The notes: generated by a model not told the origin, from the sequence alone. Positions 27,684 to 36,772 are shown, numbered from the stretch's first letter. The stretch: 64,000 nt of DNA from Paracoccus aurantiacus (GCF_007993065.1 NZ_VOPL01000002.1:248001-312000); one strand, 5' to 3'. Made by a program: numbers and translations.

Positions 27684-27935
27684 ATGCAGGACGATCACGC
27701 CTATAACGTTGCCGCAGACGAACTGCGCCAGTTCATCGAGCAGTATGAGCAGCTCGAAGCCGAAAAGAAGGACGTGACTGAACGCCAGAAAGAGATCATG
27801 GCCGAGGCCAAGGCACGAGGCTATGATACGAAGGTCATGAAAAAGGTAATTGCATTGCGTAAGCGCGACCGCGACGACATTGCCGAGGAAGAAGCGATCC
27901 TCGACATGTACAAGGCCGCGCTTGGGATGGCGTGA
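27684..27935 (+). CDS. gapR: GapR-family nucleoid-associated protein (DUF2312)
   Basis: An 83-residue protein. The sequence ADELRQFIEQYEQLEAEKKDV..IMAEAKARGYDTKVMKKVIALRKRD is the DUF2312 family, whose Caulobacter member GapR binds overtwisted AT-rich DNA ahead of the replication fork. The coiled-coil N-terminus and the basic KVMKKVIALRKRD DNA-contact region are intact. ATG 27684 is set by the family N-terminus; GAGGGA lies just upstream. The reading frame continues much further upstream without support. Confidence 0.93.
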   Translation: MQDDHAYNVAADELRQFIEQYEQLEAEKKDVTERQKEIMAEAKARGYDTKVMKKVIALRKRDRDDIAEEEAILDMYKAALGMA

Positions 27936-27993
27936 AGGCGTAACGCTCTCCGTCTGGTGGTGGCCAGCCTGAAGCGCGCAGACAGCGGCGCGG

Positions 27994-28740
27994 TCAGCCC
28001 GTATCGCCTTCCGTCTGCTCGGGCATGATCGCAGAGCCGCGCCCGACGCCGTGCGTTTCCAGAATATCGCCAAGCGCGCCTGTCTGCATAAGCTCGTTCA
28101 GGAACTCCGACAGCGCGCGGGACGCCGCGGGGCGACCTTGCGGCACCGCCATTGCCTGTCGGATTTCCATGAACGGCGGCTGAAGGACGCGGCTGCCGGG
28201 ACGGTGCGCGGCCTCTGCCTCCATCGCCTGACGGATACCGGCAATCGCCGCGACTTCGTGCCGGTCAAGCGCCGAAAGCGCCGCGCCGATATTTTCGAAC
28301 ATCACGAGATTTTCCGCCCCGGCCTGCCGCTGAAGGGTCAGCGTATAGGCACTGCCGCGCACCGTGCCGACCGCTGCATCCGATGCCACAAGCTGCAGCG
28401 CATCGGTTGCCTCGCAGTCGGGACCGGCAAGATAGCAGCCCTCGATCCGCACATAGGGCGCGGTGAAGGCAATCGTGCGCGCGCGCTCGGGGTCAACAGC
28501 CAGAAAGCAAACATCCCAGCGATCCTGTGTGGCGGATGCGGAGACATCGACAGCGCGGTCGAATTCCACGAATTCCAGCGGCAGCCCCAGCCGCCTGGCA
28601 AGCGCGTTCGCGATATCGACGCTGATGCCGACCGGCTTTCCGGCCTCATCGCGCCCGACAAGCACACGGTTCCCGTGATTGAGCGCGACGCGCAGAACGC
28701 CGGTCGGTGCGAATTCCCGGTTGAGGTCCGGCTGGTCCAT
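27994..28740 (-). CDS. Solute-binding-protein-fold protein (SBP family 3) without a signal peptide
   Basis: A 248-residue protein with the type II periplasmic-binding fold of amino acid ABC transporters: GVLRVALN, GKPVGISVDIANALARRLGL, WDVCFLAVDPERARTIAFTAPYV, and GTVRGSAYTLTLQ. A perfect AGGAGG lies 8 nt before ATG 28740, so the start is secure and the protein begins MDQPDLNREF with no signal peptide; the longer frame to 28782 adds no signal either. No permease or ATPase gene is nearby. It may be a cytosolic ligand-binding or dehydratase-like protein. Confidence 0.82.
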   Translation of the reverse strand: MDQPDLNREFAPTGVLRVALNHGNRVLVGRDEAGKPVGISVDIANALARRLGLPLEFVEFDRAVDVSASATQDRWDVCFLAVDPERARTIAFTAPYVRIEGCYLAGPDCEATDALQLVASDAAVGTVRGSAYTLTLQRQAGAENLVMFENIGAALSALDRHEVAAIAGIRQAMEAEAAHRPGSRVLQPPFMEIRQAMAVPQGRPAASRALSEFLNELMQTGALGDILETHGVGRGSAIMPEQTEGDTG

Positions 28741-28810
28741 TTGCTGCCTCCTCGCTCCTGCCTGTTGCGGCCGCGCAGGCAATCGAACGGCGTCGAAAAC
28801 GAGTGTGCCT

Positions 28811-29683
28811 TCAGGCCTTGATGAAGTCTATCCCGGGCATGGATGAAAGCTCGTCGATATCTTCGGCATAAATCTGCGAAAGCTCGTCGATCAGATCCTG
28901 CGACCAGCCGGGCAGATTCACTGCGCTTTCGGCCGCGCCCTCTGTCGCGTGGTCTGACAGCGCCTTTTCGATCATGTCGCGGCGGGTCGATATGCCAATG
29001 CCGGGAATAGCGGATATCTGACGGTTCAGCTCGGCCAGAGCCTCGGCGGGCAGCAGGTCGGCCAGAACCGCATCTTCACCCCGCAACGGCGTTTCAGGGC
29101 CGATGCCGGCCATCCGGCGCAGCACCTCTGGCCAGATGAAGGGCAGGTCTTCCTGTGCCCATACGACCAGTTCGCGATCCGGTATCGCGTCCTGTATCGC
29201 GCGCACGAAGGGGGCCCATCGCAATGTCCGGGGGTCGCGTCCGCCCATGACCGCGTCATAATCGCCCTTGCTGAGCAGAACGAGCTCGGCCACCTGAGCG
29301 GCGGGGTGGACGACCGATAGGAAGAACTCGACGGCGCTGTCCGGGAACAGGTTCGACAGCCCCAGCATCCGGTGGGCCCCGCGCGGATAGAAGCCCGATT
29401 CCCCGATGGCGCGCTGCGGCAGGCCCAGAAACATGCTCTGGCTGAGGATCAGGCGACGTGCGCTGTCACTGTCGATCAGCGAATCAAGCAGCGTCTCCTG
29501 CATCTCGGCAGGTGCCTCCCCACCATTCAGCGCCGTGATCGCCCCACCGAAAACGCCTTTGTAGCGCGTGGGCGAGGGGATGTCGGTGCCAAGTGTCCAC
29601 AATTCCTCGCGGTTTCGCAAAAGCGTTCGGATCAGACGTTCGTGATCGCTTCCATGGGCGCCGACGTGATAGACGATCTGCAT
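28811..29683 (-). CDS. Conserved hypothetical protein, possibly sulfotransferase-like
   Basis: A 290-residue soluble protein that I do not recognise with certainty. It opens MQIVYHVGAHGSDHERLIRTLLRN, where a beta strand followed by HVGAHGSDHERL recalls the PAPS-binding loop of sulfotransferases, but the match is weak. Other segments are LILSQSMFLGLPQRA, FYPRGAHRMLGLSNLFPDSAVEFFLSVVHPAAQV, and a leucine-rich C-terminus. It sits 70 nt upstream of the solute-binding-type gene on the same strand. Confidence 0.7.
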   Translation of the reverse strand: MQIVYHVGAHGSDHERLIRTLLRNREELWTLGTDIPSPTRYKGVFGGAITALNGGEAPAEMQETLLDSLIDSDSARRLILSQSMFLGLPQRAIGESGFYPRGAHRMLGLSNLFPDSAVEFFLSVVHPAAQVAELVLLSKGDYDAVMGGRDPRTLRWAPFVRAIQDAIPDRELVVWAQEDLPFIWPEVLRRMAGIGPETPLRGEDAVLADLLPAEALAELNRQISAIPGIGISTRRDMIEKALSDHATEGAAESAVNLPGWSQDLIDELSQIYAEDIDELSSMPGIDFIKA

Positions 29684-29838
29684 TTGACCCCAATTCGGAC
29701 AGTTTCGAGAAGCGCAGCGTAGCGCCGCTTTGCGGGCAGGAAAACCGATTAACGCCCGGTGCGGACACAGCAGTCACCGCGATGACTTGCGCGAGGCGCG
29801 GGCAGGCGTTATCCGGTCGAAGTTGCGGATGTGCGGAT

Positions 29839-29911
29839 GCCGGCATAGCTCAGTTGGTAGAGCAGCTGATTTGTAATCAGAAGGTCGGGGGTTCAAATCC
29901 CTCTGCCGGCA
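29839..29911 (+). tRNA. tRNA-Thr (anticodon TGT)
   Basis: A complete cloverleaf: acceptor arms GCCGGCA / TGCCGGC, D arm TAGCTCAGTTGGTAGAGCA, anticodon stem CTGAT / ATCAG around TTTGTAA with anticodon TGT, and T arm GGGGGTTCAAATCCC. No CCA is encoded (ACCG follows the acceptor). Confidence 0.97.
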
Positions 29912-29930
29912 CCGCCCGCGCGGCTTTTTT
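29912..29930 (+). terminator. Possible terminator of tRNA-Thr
   Basis: A short GC stem CCGC / GCGG with a 4-nt loop is followed by CTTTTTT at 29924-29930. The stem is only 4 bp, so the call rests mainly on the T run and position. Confidence 0.35.
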
Positions 29931-29933
29931 CCG

Positions 29934-30443
29934 TCAATTCTGCCAGACTTCGATATCGGGAAGATCTGTCAGGCCCGCCCCGATCGCCTGCATTGCGGCC
30001 AGTGAAAGCTGGCTGCCCGCGCCCGAACCGGCCAGTGGCTTCAGATCGACATTCGCGCTTTTGCCATTGGCGATATTGACCACGCGCCCCTTGCCTTCGG
30101 CTTTCACGAGCGGGCTTTTCACCCAGAAGCCGCCCTCTGTCGCGTCACCAAGCGATGCGACGCTAGTGCCAAGCTTGCCGCCGCCCGATGCTGGCGCTGC
30201 GGCTGCGGCCTTTTCCTCGGGCGTGGTCGTATCCAGCGACGCAGCCGTCTGCGCGCCGCCATCCAGCGCCGGGCGCTCGGCCGGTGCGGCGGTCGGGCGC
30301 GGCGTCACGGAAGCCTCGGTCGCGGTCTGCGTCTGCGGCGCGGCTATGGCCGGGCGCGAGCTCGCCGGGGAATCGTTCATGTTGCAGCCAGCCAATACGA
30401 CTGCGATTGCGCCGAAAGCCAGCGAGGTCTTCATTCCGGTCAT
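29934..30443 (-). CDS. Lipoprotein of unknown function
   Basis: A 169-residue lipoprotein. AAGGAG lies just before ATG 30443, giving MTGMKTSLAFGAIAVVLAGC with the lipobox LAGC. A long A/P/T-rich linker follows, then a compact C-terminal domain: GGKLGTSVASLGDATEGGFWVKSPLV, VVNIANGKSANVDLKPLAGSGAGSQLSLAAMQAIGAGLTDLP. Homologues of this type in Rhodobacteraceae have been labelled D-galactarate dehydratase, but nothing here supports an enzyme. It is divergent from moaA. Confidence 0.8.
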   Translation of the reverse strand: MTGMKTSLAFGAIAVVLAGCNMNDSPASSRPAIAAPQTQTATEASVTPRPTAAPAERPALDGGAQTAASLDTTTPEEKAAAAAPASGGGKLGTSVASLGDATEGGFWVKSPLVKAEGKGRVVNIANGKSANVDLKPLAGSGAGSQLSLAAMQAIGAGLTDLPDIEVWQN

Positions 30444-30541
30444 AAAAGGCTCCTTCTTGGTTGTCGGAAGGCTAACCGCGCAGTGAACGCCGCGCAATGG
30501 CGGTGCTTGCGGCAGCGCGGTCATCGGCCTATCTCAATTGA

Positions 30542-31546
30542 ATGGAATATGCGCCGCTGATTGACCCCTTCGCCCGCCCGATCACCTATCTTCGTGTGTC
30601 GGTGACGGATCGCTGTGACTTCCGGTGCAGCTATTGCATGGCGGAACATATGCAGTTCCTGCCAAAGCGCGACCTGCTGACGCTGGAGGAACTGGACCGG
30701 CTTTCGACCAGTTTCATCGGTCTTGGCGTACGCAAGCTGCGCATTACCGGGGGCGAGCCGCTGGTGCGTCGGGGCATCATGTCGTTCTTTCGGTCGGTGT
30801 CGCGTCACCTTGGTGCGGGGCTGGACGAACTGACATTGACGACCAATGGCAGCCAGCTTGCGCGCTTCGCCGATGAACTGGCAGATATCGGTGTTCGCCG
30901 GGTCAATGTGTCGCTCGACACGCTTGACCCTGACAAATTCGCGGCGATCACGCGATGGGGCCGCCTGCCGCAGGTTCTGGACGGCATTGCGGCCGCCAAA
31001 AGGGCCGGCTTGCGGGTCAAGATCAACGCTGTGGCGCTGAAGGGCTTCAATGAGGATGAGCTGTTTTCGCTGATCGACTGGTGCGCCGCGGAAGATCACG
31101 ACCTGACCTTTATCGAGGTCATGCCGATGGGCGATATGTCCGAGGAAAGCCGGCTGGACCAGTATTGGCCGCTGTCGGACCTGCGCGCGCGTCTGGCGCA
31201 GCGCTTCACGCTGATCGAGCTTGCCGAACGGACGGGCGGGCCTGCACGCTATGTCCGGATCGCGGAGACCGGGCAGAAGGTCGGTTTCATCACACCGCTG
31301 ACCCATAATTTCTGCGAAAGCTGCAACCGCGTGCGCGTGACCTGCACAGGCGAACTGTTCATGTGTCTGGGCCAGGAAGACCGCGCCGACCTGCGTGCGG
31401 CGCTGCGCGCATCCGAAGATGATCTGCTTTTGACGCAAGCCATTCGCGCGGCAATCGCGCGCAAGCCAAAAGGGCACGATTTCGACTATTCGCGCCAGAA
31501 GGTTGCAGGTCAGATCAGCCGCCACATGAGCCATACGGGCGGCTGA
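30542..31546 (+). CDS. moaA: GTP 3',8-cyclase MoaA
   Basis: Radical SAM enzyme that starts molybdenum cofactor synthesis by cyclising GTP. It has 334 residues. The first iron-sulfur cluster motif is Cys25-x3-Cys29-x2-Cys32 (RCDFRCSYC), and the second cluster's cysteines are in [34 protein letters not shown] is the SAM-binding glycine motif. The protein ends in the Gly-Gly tail needed for activity. No clear ribosome binding site precedes ATG 30542. moaC is not adjacent here. Confidence 0.96.
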   Translation: MEYAPLIDPFARPITYLRVSVTDRCDFRCSYCMAEHMQFLPKRDLLTLEELDRLSTSFIGLGVRKLRITGGEPLVRRGIMSFFRSVSRHLGAGLDELTLTTNGSQLARFADELADIGVRRVNVSLDTLDPDKFAAITRWGRLPQVLDGIAAAKRAGLRVKINAVALKGFNEDELFSLIDWCAAEDHDLTFIEVMPMGDMSEESRLDQYWPLSDLRARLAQRFTLIELAERTGGPARYVRIAETGQKVGFITPLTHNFCESCNRVRVTCTGELFMCLGQEDRADLRAALRASEDDLLLTQAIRAAIARKPKGHDFDYSRQKVAGQISRHMSHTGG

Positions 31547-31563
31547 ACGTCGCCACAGCAGGA

Positions 31564-32736
31564 TCAGGCTGCGGGCATCCGTGCCTCGACCATCGCCGCA
31601 AGCCAGCTGGAGCCGAAGGGGATCGCCTCGTCGGCGAAGTTGTATTCGGGGTGGTGCAGCGGCGCGCTGTCGCCATTGCCAAGGAAGATATACGCACCCG
31701 GCCGGGCGTTCAGCATGAAGCTGAAATCCTCGCCGGCCATGATCGGCGTATATGCATCATTCACCTTCTGCGCGCCGGCAACCGTGATCGCCGTTTCGAT
31801 GGCATGGCGCGTCGGCTCGGGGTGGTTCACGGTGACGGGATAGCCGGTATGATAATCGACCACGGCCTCTGCCCCGAAGGCGCGGGCCGTGTTTTCCGCG
31901 ACCCGCCGGATCGCGCTTGCCTGAAGCTCTCGGACATCCTCGGCCAGACTGCGGGCGGTCCCCCGGATGGTCACGGTGCCGGGGATGACGTTATGCGCCG
32001 TCGAATCGCCCTCGACCGCGCAGCATGAGACGACGCCGCTTTTCAAAGGATCGACATTGCGCGAAACGATCGATTGCAGCGCCACGATGATCTGTGCGGC
32101 GGCCAGCATCGTATCGGTGCACATATGTGGCTGCGCGGCATGCCCGCCCCGGCCCGTCACCGTAATCTCGAACTCGTCCGCGGCACCCAGCATCGGGCCT
32201 TCACATATCGCGAATTCGCCGACCGGGACGCCGGGCATGTTATGCAAGCCATAGAATTCCTGAATATTCCAGCGGTCCAGCAACCCGTCCTCCAGCATGG
32301 TGCGCGCGCCTGCGCCGCCCTCCTCGGCGGGCTGAAAAATCAACACCGCCGTGCCGTCGAAATTCCGCGTCTCGGCCAGATATTTCGCCGTTCCGAGCAG
32401 CATGGATGTGTGGCCGTCATGCCCGCAGGCGTGCATCTTGCCCGGCACGGTCGAGGCATAATCAAGGCCCGTCGCCTCGATTATAGGCAGCGCGTCCATA
32501 TCGGCGCGCAGGCCGATCACCTTGCCCGACCCGTCTTGCCGGCCGCGAATTACGCCGACGACCCCGGTCTGCCCGACGCCTTCAACGACCTCGTCAATGC
32601 CGAAACCGCGCAGCAGTTCAGCCACGCGACCGGCGGTGTGGTGGACGTCATATTGCAGTTCGGGATGACTGTGGAAATCGTGTCGCCAGCCCGTGATCTC
32701 GGGCAGAAGCTCGGCAAAACGGTTCTTCACGGGCAT
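31564..32736 (-). CDS. M20-family amidohydrolase (hippurate hydrolase type)
   Basis: A 390-residue metalloamidase that removes N-acyl groups from amino acids or related amides. The start at 32736 is set by AAGGAG 7 nt upstream. Metal-ligand motifs are visible: GLRADMDALPI, MHACGHDGHTSMLLG, QPAEEGGAGARTM, and the late GEDFSFML. The catalytic pattern is that of the HipO/AbgB-like group of M20 enzymes; the substrate is not readable. It lies 65 nt after glmS on the same strand. Confidence 0.9.
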   Translation of the reverse strand: MPVKNRFAELLPEITGWRHDFHSHPELQYDVHHTAGRVAELLRGFGIDEVVEGVGQTGVVGVIRGRQDGSGKVIGLRADMDALPIIEATGLDYASTVPGKMHACGHDGHTSMLLGTAKYLAETRNFDGTAVLIFQPAEEGGAGARTMLEDGLLDRWNIQEFYGLHNMPGVPVGEFAICEGPMLGAADEFEITVTGRGGHAAQPHMCTDTMLAAAQIIVALQSIVSRNVDPLKSGVVSCCAVEGDSTAHNVIPGTVTIRGTARSLAEDVRELQASAIRRVAENTARAFGAEAVVDYHTGYPVTVNHPEPTRHAIETAITVAGAQKVNDAYTPIMAGEDFSFMLNARPGAYIFLGNGDSAPLHHPEYNFADEAIPFGSSWLAAMVEARMPAA

Positions 32737-32800
32737 GGCGCTCTCCTTTCGCGGCAGGCTGGCGCACCTGCGGTCGCGGTGCAACTGATTTCGCCGGGGC

Positions 32801-34618
32801 CTATTCCACCGTCACCGACTTTGCCAGATTTCGCGGCTGATCCACGTCGGTGCCCTTCGCGACTGCCGTGAAATACGCGAGATATTGCATCGGCACAGCG
32901 TAGATGATGGGCTGAAAGATGCCGCCGCCCGTGGGCATGGTCAGCGATGCGCGGATGCCGCTGCCGCCTTCGCGGATACCCGCGGCATCCGAGACGAGCA
33001 GAACCTGACCGTGACGGGCCATGACCTCCTGCATGTTCGATATGGTCTTTTCGAAGAGCGCATCGCGCGGTGCGACGACGACAACCGGCATATTCTGGTC
33101 GATCAGCGCGATCGGGCCATGCTTCAATTCACCCGACGCATAGCCTTCTGCGTGGATATAGCTCAGCTCCTTCAGCTTCAGCGCCCCTTCAAGCGCGACC
33201 GGGAACAGCGGGCCGCGACCAAGGAAAAGCACATCCGTGCTGTCCGACAACCAGCCTGCAAGCTTCTCGCAATCATCGGCGGTGCTAAGCGCCTGATTCA
33301 CCAGTGCGGGGATGGAGCGCAGATCGTCCAGATGCGCGGCAAGCTCTGCCTCGTTCAGGCGGCCACGATCATGCGCCGCCTTCAGCGCGAGCACGGCCAG
33401 CACCGCCAACTGACAGGTGAATGCTTTCGACGAGGCGACGCAAACTTCGACCCCGGCAAGTGTCGGAAGCGCGACATCGGTATCGCGCGCGATGGCCGAG
33501 GTGCCGACATTCACCACGCCAAGCGTCCTGGCGACCTTGCCGCTTGCGTAGTGAAGCGCGGCCAGCGTATCGGCGGTTTCACCCGACTGGCTGATGAAAA
33601 TGCCCCAGCTTTTTTCCGAAAGCGGCGGCTCGCGATACCGGAATTCCGACGCGACATCCAGATCGCAGGGCAGGCCAGCCAGCTTCTCGAACCAGTATTT
33701 TGCGACGTAGCCCGCAAGATATGCGGTGCCGCAAGCAACCAGAGTCAGGCGGTCCACATCGCGAAAATCAATCGAGTCTGGCAGAACGATGCGACCGTCC
33801 TTGATATAATGGTTCAGCACATCCCCCAGCACGGCCGGTTGCTGGGCGATTTCCTTGGCCATGAAATGCCGGTAGCCGCCCTTGTCGATTGCGGTTGCGC
33901 CGACATCAATCTGCGCGATCTCGCGATTGGCCGGCCGGCCCTCGGCGTCGAAGAATTCTGCCCCGTCGCGGGTCAGGATGACGTGATCGCCTTCTTCAAG
34001 ATAGGAGATGCGATCCGTGAAGGGCGCGAGCGCGATGGCGTCAGATCCAACGAACATCTCGCTATCGCCGTGGCCCACTGCCAAGGGGCTTCCCTTACGC
34101 GCGGCGATCATCAGATCGCCATGCGCATCGAACAGGAAGGCAAGCGCAAAGGCCCCGTGCAGCCGCTTCAACGTGGCGCGCGCTGCCTCGACCGGGCTGA
34201 GCCCGTCATCCAGATATTTCGCCGTCAGCATGGCGACGGTCTCGGTGTCAGTTTCCGTTTCGGGTGCGTATCCTGCGGCGACCAGTTCCTCGCGCAGTTC
34301 GCGGAAATTTTCGATGATGCCGTTATGGACCACCGCAACCTGTCCGCGCTTGTGGGGATGAGCGTTCACCTCTGTTGCGGCGCCATGTGTCGCCCAACGC
34401 GTGTGACCGATGCCCGAACGCCCGGCCAGCGGCTCGGTCACAAGGCGGTCAGACAGGTTCACCAGCTTGCCAACCGCGCGTCGGCGGTCCAGCTTTCCGG
34501 AATCATCGATCGTGGCCACCCCGGCGCTGTCATAGCCGCGATATTCCAGACGCTTCAGCGCCTCGACCAGTTGCGGGGCGACCTGATGGTTCCCCAGAAT
34601 ACCGATGATACCGCACAT
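32801..34618 (-). CDS. glmS: Glucosamine-6-phosphate synthase (glutamine-fructose-6-phosphate aminotransferase)
   Basis: Makes glucosamine 6-phosphate from fructose 6-phosphate and glutamine, the first step toward UDP-GlcNAc. It has 605 residues. It starts MCGIIGIL with the N-terminal nucleophile cysteine of the glutaminase domain, then RWATHG and HNGIIENF. Two SIS domains follow (ISQSGETADTLAALHYA; LGRGPLFPVALEGALKLKELSYIHAEGYASGELKHGPIALI) and the C-terminal LAKSVTVE ending is complete. It follows glmU with only 6 nt between them, so the two are co-transcribed. Confidence 0.97.
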   Translation of the reverse strand: MCGIIGILGNHQVAPQLVEALKRLEYRGYDSAGVATIDDSGKLDRRRAVGKLVNLSDRLVTEPLAGRSGIGHTRWATHGAATEVNAHPHKRGQVAVVHNGIIENFRELREELVAAGYAPETETDTETVAMLTAKYLDDGLSPVEAARATLKRLHGAFALAFLFDAHGDLMIAARKGSPLAVGHGDSEMFVGSDAIALAPFTDRISYLEEGDHVILTRDGAEFFDAEGRPANREIAQIDVGATAIDKGGYRHFMAKEIAQQPAVLGDVLNHYIKDGRIVLPDSIDFRDVDRLTLVACGTAYLAGYVAKYWFEKLAGLPCDLDVASEFRYREPPLSEKSWGIFISQSGETADTLAALHYASGKVARTLGVVNVGTSAIARDTDVALPTLAGVEVCVASSKAFTCQLAVLAVLALKAAHDRGRLNEAELAAHLDDLRSIPALVNQALSTADDCEKLAGWLSDSTDVLFLGRGPLFPVALEGALKLKELSYIHAEGYASGELKHGPIALIDQNMPVVVVAPRDALFEKTISNMQEVMARHGQVLLVSDAAGIREGGSGIRASLTMPTGGGIFQPIIYAVPMQYLAYFTAVAKGTDVDQPRNLAKSVTVE

Positions 34619-34624
34619 AACCTG

Positions 34625-35992
34625 TTACCCTTTACCCTTCTTCGCCTTCTGCTCGCGCAGCGATTGCATGATGCGGCGTGCAAGACCGGGCTTGTTCGTC
34701 TGGCGCGCACGCCCGAGGCCAAGTCCGTCCGCCGGCACATTCTCTGTTATCACGGAACCAGAGGCTGTCATCGCGCCATCGCCCACCGTCACCGGCGCAA
34801 CCAGCATCGTGTCCGAGCCGATGAACGCATTCGCGCCGATTTCGGTGCGGTGCTTCATCACCCCGTCATAGTTGCAGGTCACAGTGCCCGCGCCGATATT
34901 GGTTCGCTCGCCGATATGCGCGTCGCCCAGATAGGTCAGGTGCCCGACCTTCACGCCTTCGTCCAGCACGGCATTCTTGATCTCGACGAAATTGCCGACA
35001 TGCACGTCGCCGCCCAGTTCTGTTCCCGGACGCAACCGCGCGAAAGGCCCGACCGTCGCGCCCGACGAGACATGGCAGCCTTCCAGATGGCAAAAGGCCA
35101 GGATCTCAGCACCGCTTTCGACCGTGACCGCAGGACCGAACACGACATTCGGCCCGATGATCGCGTCGCGTCCGATATGGGTGTCGAGCGCGAAGAACAC
35201 GGTTTCGGGGGCGGTAAGGGTAACGCCTTCCTCAAGCGCCTCGACGCGGCGGCGGGCCTGAAAAATTGCCTCGGCCCGCGCGAGTTCGGCGCGTGAATTG
35301 ACGCCGAGGGTTTCGGCTTCTTCACAGGTCACGACGGCGGCGTTGTGACCTTCTGCGCGGGCGAGGCCCGGAATGTCGGTCAGGTAATATTCACCGGCGG
35401 CATTGTCATTGCCAATCCGGCTGATGAACTGGCGAAGCAGGCTGGCATCCATCGCCATGACGCCGGAATTGCACAGCCGGATCGCGCGCGTAGCATCGTC
35501 AGCATCCTTGAATTCGACAATCTGTTGCAGCGTGCCATCGGCATCAGTCACCAGACGACCATAGCGGCCCGGATCGGCGGCCTCGAAGCCCAGCACGACG
35601 ACATCGGATTCGTGCTGCGCAAGACTGGTAAGCGTCGCAGTGCCGATAAACGGGGTGTCGCCGTAAAGCACGATCACGCGGCCTTCGAAACCTTCCAGCA
35701 TCGGCAGCGCCTGCGCGACGGCGTGGCCGGTACCAAGCTGTTCCGCCTGCAGCGCGATCTCGGCATCTTTGTCCAGCCTGGCCACGGCCTGTGTCACCAT
35801 TTCGGCGCCGTGGCCGGCGACCACGACGACCCGCGCCGGATCAAGGCTGCGCGCCGTGGCAAGGGCGTGGCCGACAAGGGGCACCGCGCCGACCTTGTGC
35901 AGCACCTTCGGCAGATCGGACTTCATCCGGCTACCCTGACCGGCCGCCAGAATGACCACCGCGATTTCACGTTTCTTCTGTTCTGCCGTCAT
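34625..35992 (-). CDS. glmU: Bifunctional GlcN-1-P acetyltransferase / GlcNAc-1-P uridylyltransferase GlmU
   Basis: Makes UDP-GlcNAc from glucosamine 1-phosphate in two steps. It has 455 residues. The N-terminal nucleotidyltransferase motif LAAGQGSRMKSDLPKVLH is near residues 15-32. The left-handed beta-helix hexapeptide repeats of the acetyltransferase run from about residue 250 (IGRDAIIGPNVVFGPAVTVESGAEI) to NIGAGTVTCNYDGVMKHRTEIGANAFIGSDTMLVAPVTVGDGAMTASGSVIT. The C-terminus is basic. Upstream at 36037-36052 is a perfect dyad that also occurs at rpmB. Confidence 0.97.
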   Translation of the reverse strand: MTAEQKKREIAVVILAAGQGSRMKSDLPKVLHKVGAVPLVGHALATARSLDPARVVVVAGHGAEMVTQAVARLDKDAEIALQAEQLGTGHAVAQALPMLEGFEGRVIVLYGDTPFIGTATLTSLAQHESDVVVLGFEAADPGRYGRLVTDADGTLQQIVEFKDADDATRAIRLCNSGVMAMDASLLRQFISRIGNDNAAGEYYLTDIPGLARAEGHNAAVVTCEEAETLGVNSRAELARAEAIFQARRRVEALEEGVTLTAPETVFFALDTHIGRDAIIGPNVVFGPAVTVESGAEILAFCHLEGCHVSSGATVGPFARLRPGTELGGDVHVGNFVEIKNAVLDEGVKVGHLTYLGDAHIGERTNIGAGTVTCNYDGVMKHRTEIGANAFIGSDTMLVAPVTVGDGAMTASGSVITENVPADGLGLGRARQTNKPGLARRIMQSLREQKAKKGKG

Positions 35993-36036
35993 GCCGCCCG
36001 TTTCGTTATTTGCCGTTTCCCGCCGCGCGGTTTACC

Positions 36037-36052
36037 CCTTGCCGGGGCAAGG
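36037..36052. promoter_or_regulatory. Dyad CCTTGCC-GG-GGCAAGG upstream of glmU and gph
   Basis: A perfect inverted repeat of 7-bp arms lies 44 nt upstream of the glmU start and 45 nt upstream of gph. Read toward glmU it contains CCTTGCCCCGGCAAG, the same 15 nt found in the rpmB promoter at 21421-21435. It could be a protein binding site shared by the two genes. Confidence 0.5.
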
Positions 36053-36097
36053 CCGCAAGCGTTCGGTGCTTCACTTGATTTAACGAAAGGTTACAGC

Positions 36098-36769
36098 ATG
36101 ACCGGAACCGTGGTGTTCGACCTGGACGGAACCCTGGTCGATACGGCAGCAGACCTTATCGCGGCGGCCAATCACGTGCTGGCCCGGCGCGGTCTGACGG
36201 GGCTGGACCCGGTTGCTGATGCGCGCGTCGCCGGGCAGGGCGCGCGGGCGATGCTGCGCGCAGGCTATGCGCGCGCCAGCGCCGCGACACTTATCCCGCC
36301 GCAGGCCGAGGATGAGGATTTCCCGCATGTGCTGGATGCCTATGACGCGGCGATTTCGGTGCATTCGCGCATGTATCCGGGCCTTCAGCCGGCGTTGCGC
36401 GAACTGGACGGCGCGGGGTTTCGTCTGGCCGTCTGCACCAACAAGCCCGAGGGGCTGGCGAACAAACTGCTGAGCGAGCTCGGCATCCGCGATGCGTTTG
36501 CCGCACTGATCGGGGCCGATACGCTGCCCGTCAGGAAGCCGGACCCCGCGGCCTACCGTGCGGCGGTGACGCGTGCAGGCGGCGAGGTCGCGGCCTCGTT
36601 TCTGGTCGGCGATACAGAGACGGACCTGAAAACCGCGCGAAACTGCGGCGTTCGCGTGGCACTTGTCAGCTTCGGACCAGAGGGGCAGGGCCTGTCGAAG
36701 CTGAACCCCGACGCGATGCTGGACCATTTCGACGCCCTGCCGCACTTGGCACGCGACTGGCTGGGCTGA
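36098..36769 (+). CDS. gph: Phosphoglycolate phosphatase (HAD family)
   Basis: A 223-residue HAD phosphatase that removes phosphate from 2-phosphoglycolate. The nucleophile motif VFDLDGTLVDTAADL opens the protein, motif II is VCTNKPEG, and motif III/IV are KPDPAAYRAA and LVGDTETDLKTARNCG. ATG 36098 has GAAAGG upstream. It is divergent from glmU and convergent with the EVE gene (3 nt apart). Confidence 0.92.
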   Translation: MTGTVVFDLDGTLVDTAADLIAAANHVLARRGLTGLDPVADARVAGQGARAMLRAGYARASAATLIPPQAEDEDFPHVLDAYDAAISVHSRMYPGLQPALRELDGAGFRLAVCTNKPEGLANKLLSELGIRDAFAALIGADTLPVRKPDPAAYRAAVTRAGGEVAASFLVGDTETDLKTARNCGVRVALVSFGPEGQGLSKLNPDAMLDHFDALPHLARDWLG

Positions 36770-36772
36770 GCG

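Noticed and set aside
29593..30486. Open frame through the tRNA-Thr gene containing IAQLVEQLICNQKVGGSNP
   Set aside because: That peptide is the well-known false translation of a tRNA gene. The region is the tRNA plus the antisense of the lipoprotein gene.
32885..35296. 803-codon open frame antisense to glmS and glmU
   Set aside because: Both minus-strand genes are certain; the plus-strand product spans their boundary and has no domain.
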